Positions 44,198 to 53,618 of a stretch of 64,000 nt of DNA are shown in pieces. The DNA lies in the NCBI RefSeq assembly GCF_025836975.1, contig NZ_CP107548.1, positions 2,480,001-2,544,000 on the forward strand. The letters are read 5' to 3'. The notes below the pieces were generated by a model. That model ran no database searches. It saw only the letters and a list, made by a program, of their open reading frames with translations, and had not been told where the DNA came from. The translations under genes and the position numbers were made by a program. Position 1 is the first letter of the stretch. Each line of letters starts with the position of its first letter. This stretch comes from Pollutimonas sp. M17. GTDB taxonomy: Bacteria > Pseudomonadota > Gammaproteobacteria > Burkholderiales > Burkholderiaceae_B.

Positions 44198-44986
44198 CTA
44201 ACCCAGATAACGCTTGAACCAGGCCAGCGCCTTGTCCCAGCCGTCCTGCGCATCCTGGGGATGGTAGCTGGGCCGGTAATCGGCATAGAAGGCATGCCCC
44301 GAATCCGGGTAGACGACGATTTGCGAACTTTGCGCCGCGGCGCTGCCTTGCTCCAGCGCGGCTTCCATGCGCCGCACGTCTTCAAGGGGAATGCTGGCGT
44401 CCTGCCCGCCGTAAAGGCCCAGGACGGGCGCGAGCAGCTCGCCCGCCACATCGATGGGATTGCGCAGCTGCAAAGGGCCATGCCCCACCGTCAGCTTCCC
44501 GTACCAGGCCACGCCGGCCTTGCAGCGGGGGTTATGCGCCGCGTACATCCAGGCAAGGCGGCCGCCCCAGCAGAAACCGGTCACGCCGACGCGGGCCGTG
44601 TCAGCGCCCTGGCTTCCCGCCCATTTCACGGCGGCATCCAGGTCGGCCAGCACCTGCTCGTCGGGCACCCGGGACACGATGTCCTTGATCAGTGCCCCGA
44701 CGTCGGTGTACTGGCTGGCATCGCCCTGGCGCTGGTACAGCTCGACGCCCACCGCCATATAACCCTGATGGGCGAAGCGCCGGCATACATCGCGTATGTG
44801 TTCGTGCAGGCCGAAGATTTCCTGGATGACCAGGATGACGGCCGGGTGCTCGCTATCGGCCGGCGCGGCGAAGTAGGCCGGTATCGTGCCGTCGAAGGTG
44901 GGCATGTCCACCTGCCCGTGCCGCAAGCCCTCGGCGGGGGTATGCACAGTGGTTCCGGCTGCTCCGGTAATGGGTGAAAACGACAT
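44198..44986 (-). CDS. Dienelactone hydrolase family protein
   Basis: Alpha/beta hydrolase of 262 residues. The cysteine nucleophile is Cys139 in GVTGFCWGGR, the acid Asp196 in YGGQDASIP and the histidine His231 in DSGHAFYAD; Glu56 in IQEIFGLHEH matches the dienelactone hydrolase gating residue. True chlorocatechol-pathway genes are not nearby, so a general carboxymethylenebutenolidase-like activity is a family-level statement only. It lies 42 bp downstream of polA on the same strand. Confidence 0.88.
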   Translation of the reverse strand: MSFSPITGAAGTTVHTPAEGLRHGQVDMPTFDGTIPAYFAAPADSEHPAVILVIQEIFGLHEHIRDVCRRFAHQGYMAVGVELYQRQGDASQYTDVGALIKDIVSRVPDEQVLADLDAAVKWAGSQGADTARVGVTGFCWGGRLAWMYAAHNPRCKAGVAWYGKLTVGHGPLQLRNPIDVAGELLAPVLGLYGGQDASIPLEDVRRMEAALEQGSAAAQSSQIVVYPDSGHAFYADYRPSYHPQDAQDGWDKALAWFKRYLG

Positions 44987-45028
44987 GTCGACTCCTTGTT
45001 GTTGCCAGTATGCGCTCGGCTTGCGCCG

Positions 45029-47746
45029 TCAATGGGCCTGTTCCCAATTCGGCCCGATTCCCACTTCGGCCACCAGCGGCACGCTGAGCCTGGCCACGTT
45101 GCACATAAGGCCCGGCAGGTGGCGGGCCACCGTATCGACTTCGCCGGCGGGAACATCCAGCACCAGCTCGTCGTGCACCTGCATGACCAGCAGGCTTTCC
45201 AGATTCTCGGCCTCCAGCCATTCCTGGACGGCCACCATGGCCATCTTGATCAGGTCGGCGGCCGTGCCCTGCATGGGCGCATTGATGGCCGCGCGCTCGG
45301 CGGCCGCCTGCCTGGGCCCCTTGGCGCCGCGCAGTTCCGGCAACCAGAGGCGCCGGCCGAACACGGTTTCCACATAACCGAGTTCGCGCGCCATCTGCTT
45401 GGTCTGGGCCATATAGTTTGCCACACCGGGATAGCGGGCAAAATACCGGTCGATGTAGGCGCGCGCCGCGTCCCGGGTGATGCCCAGGTTGGATGCCAGG
45501 CCGAATTCGCCCATGCCGTAGATCAAGCCGAAATTGATGGCCTTGGCCGCCCTGCGCTGTTCGCCCGAGACATCGTCCAGCGCGACGCCGAACACTTCGG
45601 CGGCGGTCGCCCGGTGGATGTCGTCGCCCCGCTCGAATGCACTGCGCAGGTTCTCGTCGTCGGAGACGTGCGCCATGACGCGCAACTCGATCTGCGAATA
45701 ATCGGCGGAAAGTATCCGCCCCCGGTCGGCGATGAAGGCGGTGCGCACGCGCCTGCCCTCGGGCGTGCGCACGGGGATGTTCTGCAGATTGGGATCCGAC
45801 GAAGCCAGGCGGCCCGTGATCACCGCCGCCTGCGCATAGCGCGTATGGACGCGCCCCGTGGCGGGATTGATCATCTTGGGCAGCTTGTCGGTATAGGTGG
45901 ACTTGAGCTTGGCCAGGCCCCTGTATTCAAGCAGCAATGCCGGCAAGGGGTAGTCGCGCGCCAGCTTGGTGAGCACGTCTTCGTCGGTGGACGGCGCGCC
46001 GCTGGCGGTCTTGCGGACCACCGGCAGCTCCATGCGCTGGAAAAGGATCTCGCCCAGCTGCTTGGGCGAATTCAGGTTGAAAGGCTGGCCGGCCAGTTCG
46101 AATGCCTTCTTTTCCAGATCCAGCAGCTGCTGGCCCAATTCATTGCTTTGCTGGACCAGCACATCGCCGTCGATACGCACGCCGTTGCGTTCTATGATGG
46201 TCAGCACCCGGGACACCTGGATTTCAAGCAGGTAGATGGCATCCAGTCCTGGGTCCACCGCAAGTTGCGGACGCAGCACCTGGTGCAGTTGGAAGGTGAA
46301 ATCGGCATCCTCGCATGCATAATGGGAGGCCTTCTGGACTTCGACCTCGTCGAAGCACAATTGCTTGGCGCCCTTGCCGCATAAATCCTCGAAGGTCGTA
46401 CCCGTGCGGCCCAGCCAGCGCTGGCCCAGCTCTTGCATGTTGACGCGCCGATGAGACTCCAGCACGTAGGCTTGCAGCATGGAATCCTCGGCTATGCCGG
46501 CCAGCGCCACGCCTTCGTTCAAGAGCACGTGCGCGTCGTACTTGGCGTTGTGCAGCAGCTTGGCCGCCGAGGCATCCTCGAGCCACGGCCGCAAGCGGGC
46601 AAGCACCTGGTCCTTGGGCAACTGCTGCACATTGTCCGGTCCGCGATGGGCCACCGGTATATAGCAGGCCACCCCCGGACCGACGGACAGCGACATGCCC
46701 ACCAGCCGGGCGGCCATGGGGTCTATCGACGTGGTCTCGGTGTCCAGCGCAACCAGTTCGGCATCGCGCAACATGGCCAACCAACGGTCGAGGGCTTCCC
46801 AATCGAGTATGGTTTCATACTGCAGATCCAGCACGGGGGCAGGCGTTTCGACCGCCTGGCGGCTATCCTGCGCGGGAATGCGGTCGGGCTCTCCGCTGAG
46901 TTCCCGCAGCCAGCTGCGAAAGCCGTATTCGTCGTACAGCGCAATGAGCGTCTCGCGATCGAGCGGCCGCGGCGCCAGATCGGCCAGGCCCAGGTCCAGG
47001 TCGGGAATATCGCAATCGGTCTTGACCGTCAGCAACTGCCGGGTCAATTCGAAATTGGGGATGGCGCCGCGCAGGTTCTCGCCCGCCACGCCTTTGATGC
47101 TGGCCGCGTTCTGCACCAGAGCATCCACCGAGCCGTATTCGTTCAGCCATTTGGCGGCGGTCTTGGGGCCCACCTTGGGCACGCCCGGCACATTGTCCAC
47201 CGCGTCGCCCGTCAGCATCAGAAAGTCTACAATCCGTTCTGGACCGACGCCGAATTTTTTCATCACGCCGTCCACGTCCTGCCGTTCGCCGCTCATGGTG
47301 TTGACCAGCTCGACGCGTTCGTTCACCAGTTGAGCCAGGTCCTTGTCGCCGGTGGACACCACCGTATGCACGTCTTCGCGCGTTGCGCGGCAGGCCAGCG
47401 TGCCGATGATGTCGTCGGCCTCGACGCCCGGCACCGCCAGCACGGGCCACCCCAGCGCCCTCACCGCCCGATGGATGGGCTCGATCTGTGCTGATAGCTC
47501 TTCAGGCATGGACGGCCGGTTGCCTTTGTACAAAGGATAGATGTCGTCACGGAACGTCTTGCCTCGGGCATCGAACACGCAGGCCGCATAGTCCGCCTTG
47601 TAATCCTGAAGCAGTCTCCTTAACATGGAGATGACACCATAGAGGGCGCCGGTCGGCTCTCCCTTGGCGTTTCGAAGGTCGGGCATGGCGTGATAGGCGC
47701 GGTACAGATAGCTCGACCCATCAACAAGTAACAAGGTTTTTTTCAT
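45029..47746 (-). CDS. polA: DNA polymerase I
   Basis: Repair and Okazaki-fragment polymerase, 905 residues. The 5'-3' exonuclease starts MKKTLLLVDGSSYLYRAYHA (about 1-290). The 3'-5' exonuclease has its acidic residues intact (ALDTETTSIDP), so proofreading is expected. The polymerase domain has DYSQIELRVMAHVS (motif A), the finger helix RRAAKAINFGLIYG and QVHDELVLDVP (motif C). The ATG at 47746 shares bases with the start of the divergent LOG-family frame, so its promoter must lie inside that neighbour. Confidence 0.97.
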   Translation of the reverse strand: MKKTLLLVDGSSYLYRAYHAMPDLRNAKGEPTGALYGVISMLRRLLQDYKADYAACVFDARGKTFRDDIYPLYKGNRPSMPEELSAQIEPIHRAVRALGWPVLAVPGVEADDIIGTLACRATREDVHTVVSTGDKDLAQLVNERVELVNTMSGERQDVDGVMKKFGVGPERIVDFLMLTGDAVDNVPGVPKVGPKTAAKWLNEYGSVDALVQNAASIKGVAGENLRGAIPNFELTRQLLTVKTDCDIPDLDLGLADLAPRPLDRETLIALYDEYGFRSWLRELSGEPDRIPAQDSRQAVETPAPVLDLQYETILDWEALDRWLAMLRDAELVALDTETTSIDPMAARLVGMSLSVGPGVACYIPVAHRGPDNVQQLPKDQVLARLRPWLEDASAAKLLHNAKYDAHVLLNEGVALAGIAEDSMLQAYVLESHRRVNMQELGQRWLGRTGTTFEDLCGKGAKQLCFDEVEVQKASHYACEDADFTFQLHQVLRPQLAVDPGLDAIYLLEIQVSRVLTIIERNGVRIDGDVLVQQSNELGQQLLDLEKKAFELAGQPFNLNSPKQLGEILFQRMELPVVRKTASGAPSTDEDVLTKLARDYPLPALLLEYRGLAKLKSTYTDKLPKMINPATGRVHTRYAQAAVITGRLASSDPNLQNIPVRTPEGRRVRTAFIADRGRILSADYSQIELRVMAHVSDDENLRSAFERGDDIHRATAAEVFGVALDDVSGEQRRAAKAINFGLIYGMGEFGLASNLGITRDAARAYIDRYFARYPGVANYMAQTKQMARELGYVETVFGRRLWLPELRGAKGPRQAAAERAAINAPMQGTAADLIKMAMVAVQEWLEAENLESLLVMQVHDELVLDVPAGEVDTVARHLPGLMCNVARLSVPLVAEVGIGPNWEQAH

Positions 47747-48425
47747 GTCAAACAATAAAATAGTCCGTATGCCGGCAGCGCAGCAGATTCCCGGGATTAT
47801 GTCAGAGATGCAGGTCGCTGCCGAGACTTTGCAGGAAATAGGCTGGGGCGTAAGCGTCTTCGGAAGCGCCCGCATCCAACCCGACACCCCCTACTACGCG
47901 CTAAGCGAAGCCATCGGCAGTCGCCTGGCCAAGGCCGGCCTGACCGTCATCGCCGGCGGCGGCCCGGGCATCATGGAAGCCGCCAACAAAGGCGCTTTCG
48001 AGGCGGGCGGCAACAGCGTGGGGCTGAACATCAAATTGCCGCGCGAAGCCGCCAATAACCGCTATCAAACCCATAGCCTCACATTCGATTACTTTTACTC
48101 ACGAAAAGCCACTTTTTTTATGCACAGCGCCGCCTACATCGCCTTGCCGGGCGGTTTCGGAACGCTGGACGAACTCTTCGAGGTCCTGACCCTGGTCCAG
48201 ACGCGCAAAGTGCCTCCGGCGCCCATCGTGCTGATCGGCACCGAATTCTGGTCCGGCCTGATAAGCTGGATACGCAGCCACTTGCTTGCCAACAAGCTGA
48301 TAGGCCCGCGCGACCTGGACCTGCTGACGCTTACCGACGACCTGGATCTGGTCATGGCGGAAATCGAAAGGTTCCGCCTGTTCCATGCCGAAGAGCGCGA
48401 CACGGCGCCCGCCCTTCCCGAATAG
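47745..48425 (+). CDS. LOG-family protein (TIGR00730; cytokinin riboside monophosphate phosphoribohydrolase-like)
   Basis: Rossmann-like protein of up to 226 residues. The LOG signature is SAAYIALPGGFGTLDELFE, preceded by GGGPGIMEAANKGA. Bacterial members cleave nucleoside 5'-monophosphates to base and ribose 5-phosphate. The listed start at 47745 overlaps the polA start codon head to head; a downstream ATG at 47769 (MPAAQQIP) or 47799 (MSEMQVAAE), closer to the conserved EIGWGVSVFGSAR, is more likely in vivo, so the N-terminus is uncertain. Confidence 0.85.
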   Translation: MSNNKIVRMPAAQQIPGIMSEMQVAAETLQEIGWGVSVFGSARIQPDTPYYALSEAIGSRLAKAGLTVIAGGGPGIMEAANKGAFEAGGNSVGLNIKLPREAANNRYQTHSLTFDYFYSRKATFFMHSAAYIALPGGFGTLDELFEVLTLVQTRKVPPAPIVLIGTEFWSGLISWIRSHLLANKLIGPRDLDLLTLTDDLDLVMAEIERFRLFHAEERDTAPALPE

Positions 48426-48503
48426 GCCGGATGCACATGCCCGGCTTGCAGGCATACAATGAAACGCCATTCCCCCTAAACTTTCTAGCCTTGGAAGAAC
48501 GAC

Positions 48504-49985
48504 ATGACCGCGCAGCAGCTTCCTTTGAACCTGAACGATCCCACCCTGTACAAAACCCGCTCCTACATCAACGGGGCGTGGGTGCAAGCCAACGATGGCG
48601 GGACGTTCGCGGTGGACAATCCGGCCAATGGCCGCGTCATCGCGCAGGTCAGCAACCTGGGGGCGGACGAGGCGCAAGCCGCCATCGATGCCGCCGACCA
48701 GGCCTACAAAGCCTGGCGCGCACGCACCGGCAAGGACAGGGCCGGCATCCTGCGCAAGTGGTTCGATCTGATCATTGCCAACACCGAAGACCTGGCTCAA
48801 TTGATGACGCTGGAACAGGGCAAGCCCATTGCCGAATCGCGCGGCGAGATCGCCTACGGCGCCTCCTTCGTCGAATGGTTCGCCGAGCAGGCCAAGCGCG
48901 TCAGCGGCGACATCATGGCTTCGCCCAACCCCGCCAACCGCATGCTGGTCATGCGCGAGCCCATAGGGGTGTGCGCCGCCATAACGCCCTGGAACTTCCC
49001 CAGCGCAATGATCACCCGCAAGGTGGCGCCGGCACTGGCCGCCGGCTGCACGGTAGTGCTCAAGCCCGCTGAACAGACACCGCTGTCGGCCCTGGCGCTG
49101 GCCGAACTGGCCGAGCGGGCCGGCATTCCGGCGGGCGTGCTGAATATCGTCACGGCCGACAGCGACCGTTCCATCGCCATCGGCAAAGCGCTGTGCGCCA
49201 GCCCCATCGTCAAGAAGGTGACCTTTACGGGCTCGACCGCGGTCGGCCGCATACTGATGCAGCAGAGCGCGCCCACCATCAAGAAGCTGTCGCTGGAGTT
49301 GGGCGGGCATGCGCCCTTCATCGTGTTCGACGACGCCGACCTGGACGCCGCCGTCGATGGCGCCATGATGGCCAAATACCGCAATGCCGGCCAGACCTGC
49401 GTCTGCACCAATCGCATCTATGTGCATGAAACCGTATACGGCAGCTTCATCGAGAAGTTCGCCGCCAAGGTGTCCGCGCTGACGGTGGGCGACGGCTTCG
49501 GCGACAAGGTCGCGCAAGGCCCGCTTATCGACGATGCCGCCATCGCCAAGGTCAAGGAGCACGTGAAGGACGCCCTCGACAAGGGCGCCCAGGTCAAGGC
49601 GGGCGGACAGGCCCATGCCCTGGGCGGACGCTTCTTCCAGCCCACGGTGCTCTCCGACATCAGCGAAGACATGCTGTGCATGAAAGAAGAAACCTTCGGG
49701 CCGCTCGCCCCCGTCGTCAAGTTTTCCGACGAAAGCCACGTCATCGAACTGGCCAACAACACCGAGTACGGCCTGGCCTCTTACTTCTACAGCCGCGACG
49801 TGGGGCGCATCTTCCGTGTCGCCGAAGCGCTGGAATACGGGATGGTGGGGGTCAACACCGGCCTGATCTCGAACGAGGTCGCGCCTTTCGGCGGAGTCAA
49901 GCAATCGGGGCTGGGGCGTGAGGGCTCGGTCTATGGGATGGACGATTTCATGGAAATGAAATACGTTTGCCTGGGTGGGATGTAA
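48504..49985 (+). CDS. gabD: Succinate-semialdehyde dehydrogenase (NAD(P)+)
   Basis: Aldehyde dehydrogenase oxidising succinate semialdehyde to succinate in GABA/putrescine breakdown. The 493 residues show the coenzyme loop FTGSTAVGRILM, the general base in LELGGHAPFIVFDDAD and catalytic Cys299 in GQTCVCTNR, the GQTCVC form being typical of GabD. PWNFPSAMITRK and GGVKQSGLGREGS are also family features. A TACAAT at 48455-48460 may be its -10. No gabT is adjacent. Together with the pot importer at 6.7-10.7 kb a polyamine use is possible but not shown. Confidence 0.93.
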   Translation: MTAQQLPLNLNDPTLYKTRSYINGAWVQANDGGTFAVDNPANGRVIAQVSNLGADEAQAAIDAADQAYKAWRARTGKDRAGILRKWFDLIIANTEDLAQLMTLEQGKPIAESRGEIAYGASFVEWFAEQAKRVSGDIMASPNPANRMLVMREPIGVCAAITPWNFPSAMITRKVAPALAAGCTVVLKPAEQTPLSALALAELAERAGIPAGVLNIVTADSDRSIAIGKALCASPIVKKVTFTGSTAVGRILMQQSAPTIKKLSLELGGHAPFIVFDDADLDAAVDGAMMAKYRNAGQTCVCTNRIYVHETVYGSFIEKFAAKVSALTVGDGFGDKVAQGPLIDDAAIAKVKEHVKDALDKGAQVKAGGQAHALGGRFFQPTVLSDISEDMLCMKEETFGPLAPVVKFSDESHVIELANNTEYGLASYFYSRDVGRIFRVAEALEYGMVGVNTGLISNEVAPFGGVKQSGLGREGSVYGMDDFMEMKYVCLGGM

Positions 49986-49998
49986 TTCCATTTCTCTG

Positions 49999-50014
49999 GC
50001 AAACGTTTGCTTTT
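49999..50014 (+). terminator. Palindrome GCAAACGTTTGC plus TTTT after gabD
   Basis: A perfect 12-base palindrome followed directly by TTTT, 14 bases after the gabD stop. It may act as a weak terminator. It also looks like a LacI/GalR-type operator core (AAACGTTT), but no gene follows that it could control. Confidence 0.4.
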
Positions 50015-50107
50015 AGAGTGTTCTTTGCAAGAACTGTGTAGGGTATTTTCTGACGCGGGCCGGGACATTCGGACTTGGCGGATGATCCGTCGTCAACGAT
50101 GCCTATG

Positions 50108-50158
50108 GCCTCGACGGGGTCATCGCCTCGACGGTGTCAGCACCCCAACGGTATCACC
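50108..50158. repeat. 17-bp tandem repeat, three degenerating units
   Basis: GCCTCGACGGGGTCATC (50108-50124), GCCTCGACGGTGTCAGC (50125-50141) and the more diverged ACCCCAACGGTATCACC (50142-50158). Read on the minus strand the units approach GGTGAYACCGTYGRGG, similar to the unit boundary found beside the element at 33.36 kb. Confidence 0.65.
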
Positions 50159-50216
50159 ACCCCACTGAAGTCCGTCGCTTAACGATGTCCGTTGCCAGCC
50201 ATGCTGCCAAGGCGTA

Positions 50217-50417
50217 GCCGGTGGGCAGGGGATGAGCGACGTTGAGCAAGCCGCCGCAGTTGCTTTGCGGCGGGGGCGTAAGAGGGCACGCATGTCTGAG
50301 CACAAAATCGGTCCGGGGGACCGATTTTTGCGAGTTCGCGCCCGACCCCGGCGCAAAGCGGCTGCAAGGGAACCCCGAAGGGGCGCAGCGATAGGAGCCC
50401 GGCCCCTGCCCACCGGC
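50217..50417 (+). repeat. Structured intergenic element, copy B (nested stems)
   Basis: Outer 15-bp perfect stem 50217-50231 with 50403-50417; a second stem 50256-50275 with 50346-50365 (20 positions, one mismatch and two G/T wobbles); an apical 11-bp stem AAAATCGGTCC (50304-50314) with its complement (50318-50328) and a GGG loop; and a side hairpin CCCC-GAA-GGGG (50373-50383). Stem sequences differ from the copy at 33707-33920, but the architecture and unpaired words GGGGGCGTAAGAG, TGTCTGAGCA, GCGAGTTCGCGC and CGCAGCGAT are shared. No gene lies in 49986-50597. Confidence 0.85.
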
Positions 50418-50551
50418 TGCGCCGGTTCAACAAGCTGACACTCCACACTCAAGGCCATGACCACGAACTCGCCCCATCGCCACACACTCACAGGCCATAA
50501 AGAGTGCACAACCAAGAGAACCGAAAATTCCCCAGAAAAGAAACAATAACA

Positions 50552-50571
50552 AAGGCGCCCGAAGGCGCCTT
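50552..50571 (-). terminator. Probable terminator of the rimP-typA operon
   Basis: AAGGCGCC (50552-50559) pairs with GGCGCCTT (50564-50571) around CGAA. It lies 27 bp after the typA stop on the minus strand and is followed there by TTTGTTATTG. Confidence 0.65.
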
Positions 50572-50597
50572 GCTTACTGCTTTCCGCTACGTCAAAA

Positions 50598-52418
50598 TCA
50601 AGCGGCATCCCGCGATGCGCGGCGGCGCTCGTGCTCTTGCAGGTAGCGCTTGCGCAAGCGTATCGACTTGGGCGTGACTTCGACCAGTTCATCGTCGTTG
50701 ATGAACTCGACGGCGTATTCCAGCGTCAGCTGTATGGGCGTAATCAGGTCGATATGCTCGTCTTTGCCCGATGCGCGCACGTTGGTCAGCTTCTTTTCCT
50801 TGATGGGATTGACCACCAGGTCATTGTCGCGGCTGTGTATGCCGATGATCATGCCTTCGTACAAGGGGTCCTGGGGAGAAACGAACATGCGGCCGCGATC
50901 CTGCAGCTTCCACAAGGCATAGGCGACTGCCCCGCCCTCGTCCTGGCTGATCAGTACGCCATTGCGCCGATCGCCGACGCCGCCTTCGCGCATGGGGGCG
51001 TAGTCGTCGAAAATATGGCTCATCAAACCGGTGCCGCGAGTCAGCGTCATGAATTCGCTCTGGAAGCCGATGAGGCCCCGCGCGGGAATACGGTATTCCA
51101 GGCGCGTGCGGCCGCGCCCGTCGTTTTCCATGTTCTGCAGGTCGCCCTTGCGGCGGCCCAGCTCTTCCATGACGCCGCCCTGATGGCCGTCTTCCACGTC
51201 GACCGTCAGCAGTTCGTAGGGCTCCAGCTTGACGCCGTCCTCTTCCTTGAAGACCACGCGCGGACGCGACACGGCCAGCTCGTAGCCTTCGCGCCGCATG
51301 TTCTCCAGCAGGATGGTCAGGTGCAGTTCGCCGCGCCCATGCACTTCGAACACCGTGTCGTCGTCGGTATCGTTGACGCGCAAGGCCACGTTGGACTTGA
51401 GCTCGCGATCCAGGCGGTCGCGCAGCTGGCGGCTGGTCACGAACTTGCCTTCGCGGCCTGCCAGCGGCGAGGTGTTGACCATGAAGTTCATGGTCAGCGT
51501 GGGTTCGTCGATGCGCAGCATGGGCAGCGCTTCCGGGTTGGCCGGGTCCACAATGGTGCAGCCGATGCCGATATCCTCGATGCCGTTGATCAGCACGATA
51601 TCGCCGGCCTGGGCTTCCTCGACTTGCTCACGCTCCAGCCCCTTGAATTTCAGGACCTGGTTGACGCGCGCCTTGATGGGCTGGCCTTCGGGGCCGAATT
51701 TGACGACGACGTCCTGCGCCGCGCGGAGCCGCCCGCGATTGATCCGGCCCACGCCGATCTTGCCCACATAAGAGCTGTAGTCCAGCGAGATGATCTGCAT
51801 TTGCAGGGGCGCATCGGGATTGTCTTCGCGCTGAGGCACATACTTCAGTATGGCGTCGAACAGAGGCCGCATATCGCCTTCGCGCACATCTTCGGTCAAG
51901 CCCGCATAGCCCGCCAGGCCCGATGCATAGATGATGGGGAAATCCAGCTGCTCTTCCGTGGCGCCCAGCTTGTCGAACAGATCGAAGGTCGCGTTGATGG
52001 CGAAGTCGGGGCGAGCGCCCGGACGGTCGATCTTGTTGACCACCACGATGGGTTTCAGGCCCAAGGCCAGAGCCTTGCGCGTCACGAAGCGGGTCTGGGG
52101 CATGGGACCTTCCACGGCATCGACCAGCAGCACCACGCCGTCGACCATGGACAGCACCCGTTCCACTTCGCCGCCGAAGTCGGCGTGTCCCGGGGTATCG
52201 ATGATGTTGATGTGCGTGCCTTCGTACTGGACCGCGCAGTTCTTGGCCAGAATGGTGATCCCGCGTTCTTTTTCAATATCGCCCGAGTCCATGACCCGCT
52301 CGGAAATGTGCTGGTTGTCGCGGAAGGTGCCGGACTGGCGCAGCAACTGATCGACGAGTGTGGTTTTACCGTGATCGACGTGGGCAATGATTGCCACATT
52401 GCGCAAAGCGCGATTCAT
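50598..52418 (-). CDS. typA: Ribosome-associated GTPase TypA/BipA
   Basis: Translational GTPase related to EF-G that assists 50S assembly, especially at low temperature or stress. The 606 residues show G1 [16 protein letters not shown]3 [14 protein letters not shown] and G4 [12 protein letters not shown], then domains II-III and the BipA-specific C-terminal domain ([19 protein letters not shown]). The ATG overlaps the truB stop by 4 bp, so typA is the last gene of the rimP operon. The length is normal. A basic, arginine-rich tail ends the protein. Confidence 0.97.
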   Translation of the reverse strand: MNRALRNVAIIAHVDHGKTTLVDQLLRQSGTFRDNQHISERVMDSGDIEKERGITILAKNCAVQYEGTHINIIDTPGHADFGGEVERVLSMVDGVVLLVDAVEGPMPQTRFVTRKALALGLKPIVVVNKIDRPGARPDFAINATFDLFDKLGATEEQLDFPIIYASGLAGYAGLTEDVREGDMRPLFDAILKYVPQREDNPDAPLQMQIISLDYSSYVGKIGVGRINRGRLRAAQDVVVKFGPEGQPIKARVNQVLKFKGLEREQVEEAQAGDIVLINGIEDIGIGCTIVDPANPEALPMLRIDEPTLTMNFMVNTSPLAGREGKFVTSRQLRDRLDRELKSNVALRVNDTDDDTVFEVHGRGELHLTILLENMRREGYELAVSRPRVVFKEEDGVKLEPYELLTVDVEDGHQGGVMEELGRRKGDLQNMENDGRGRTRLEYRIPARGLIGFQSEFMTLTRGTGLMSHIFDDYAPMREGGVGDRRNGVLISQDEGGAVAYALWKLQDRGRMFVSPQDPLYEGMIIGIHSRDNDLVVNPIKEKKLTNVRASGKDEHIDLITPIQLTLEYAVEFINDDELVEVTPKSIRLRKRYLQEHERRRASRDAA

Positions 52419-53173
52419 AATTCTTCATCCTTTTGTTTGGTGGTTGCTGGCAATAGGCCGGCGGGCAAGGCATCGAGTGCGATTAAAGTGGTTTGAGGCG
52501 CGGGCATGGCTTGCAACGCATCCAGCCCGATGGCGTCGTCCAGCTTGAACGGCCCGACGCGGGTGCGCCGCAAAGCCTTCAAATGGGCGCCGCAACCCAG
52601 GCGGCGGCCGATGTCCTGCGCAAGCGTCCGTATGTACGTGCCCTTGCTGCACTGAACCGCAATGTCCGCCTCAAGCCCGTCAAGGCTCAAGAGTTCCAGC
52701 TTGTGAATGGTGACTTTCCTGGCAGGCCTGTCCAGCTCTATTCCCTGACGCGCGTACTCATAGAGCGGCTTGCCGTCGCGCTTCAGGGCCGAATACATCG
52801 GCGGTATCTGTTCGATCTCGCCCCGGAATTCCTCCAGCGCCGCGTCCAGTTCGTCGCGCCCGACACCGCTGAATCCCTCGGCCGCCTGCGAGACGATATG
52901 CCCGGTCAGGTCGCCTGAATCCGTTTCCTCGCCAAAGCGCAAGGTGGCCGTATAGCCCTTGTCGGCCTCGAGCATGTGGCCGGAAATCTTGGTGGCCCGG
53001 CCCAGGCAACAGACCAGCAGGCCGGTCGCGAACGGATCCAGCGTGCCGGTATGCCCCGCCTTGCGCGCATCCAGCGTCCTTTTGGCGCGCTGCAGGGCAT
53101 GATTGCTGGACAAACCTTCCGGTTTGTCCAGCAACAGGACACCATCGAGCATCTGCCCGCGTCGGGAAGCCAT
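52415..53173 (-). CDS. truB: tRNA pseudouridine-55 synthase
   Basis: Modifies U55 in the T-loop of tRNAs. The 252 residues include the catalytic aspartate in [16 protein letters not shown], the N-terminal [16 protein letters not shown] and the C-terminal [13 protein letters not shown]. It is somewhat short, ending with a truncated PUA-like region, as in many betaproteobacteria. Between rbfA (32 bp upstream) and typA (4-bp overlap) in the translation operon. Confidence 0.96.
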   Translation of the reverse strand: MASRRGQMLDGVLLLDKPEGLSSNHALQRAKRTLDARKAGHTGTLDPFATGLLVCCLGRATKISGHMLEADKGYTATLRFGEETDSGDLTGHIVSQAAEGFSGVGRDELDAALEEFRGEIEQIPPMYSALKRDGKPLYEYARQGIELDRPARKVTIHKLELLSLDGLEADIAVQCSKGTYIRTLAQDIGRRLGCGAHLKALRRTRVGPFKLDDAIGLDALQAMPAPQTTLIALDALPAGLLPATTKQKDEEL

Positions 53174-53205
53174 CGTTTATAGTTCCATGCAAAAACGACA
53201 GCCCC

Positions 53206-53616
53206 CTAGGGCTGTTCGTCGGGGTCCTCGGGCTCCGAGGGCTTGAAGGGTTCGGCCTGGGGGCGATTGGCCCGGTCGATGAGTTGCGACAGTTCGATGC
53301 CACGAACCACTTGTTCGTCGTGGATGAAGCGCAGTGTGGGTACCGTATGGATGTGCAGCAGCTTGAAAAGCAGGGAATGCAGCCAGCCCGCCTTCTCGGC
53401 CAGCGCCGCCGTCGCGGCCTCGGGCTCGGCGCCCATGACGGTGAAGTACACCTTGGCATGGGCGTAATCGGCCGACAGCTCGACGCCGGTAAGCGTGATC
53501 AGGCCCGCGCGCGAAACATCGATCTCGCGCTGTATCAGGCCGGCCAGATCTTTCTGGATCTGGTCGGCCAGCCGGGTATTGCGACCCGGATTGGGCTTGG
53601 ATTTATGACGACCCAT
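53206..53616 (-). CDS. rbfA: Ribosome-binding factor A
   Basis: KH-fold factor for 16S rRNA 5'-end maturation and cold adaptation. It has 136 residues. Recognised by [18 protein letters not shown] at the N-terminus and [20 protein letters not shown] near the C-terminus, with an added acidic/proline-rich tail ([11 protein letters not shown]). It starts 2 bp after infB ends, tightly coupled. Confidence 0.95.
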   Translation of the reverse strand: MGRHKSKPNPGRNTRLADQIQKDLAGLIQREIDVSRAGLITLTGVELSADYAHAKVYFTVMGAEPEAATAALAEKAGWLHSLLFKLLHIHTVPTLRFIHDEQVVRGIELSQLIDRANRPQAEPFKPSEPEDPDEQP

Positions 53617-53618
53617 GA

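Noticed and set aside
50120-50692. 190-codon minus-strand frame over the second element
   Set aside because: Overlaps the element, the terminator and the 3' end of typA; no start signal or similarity.
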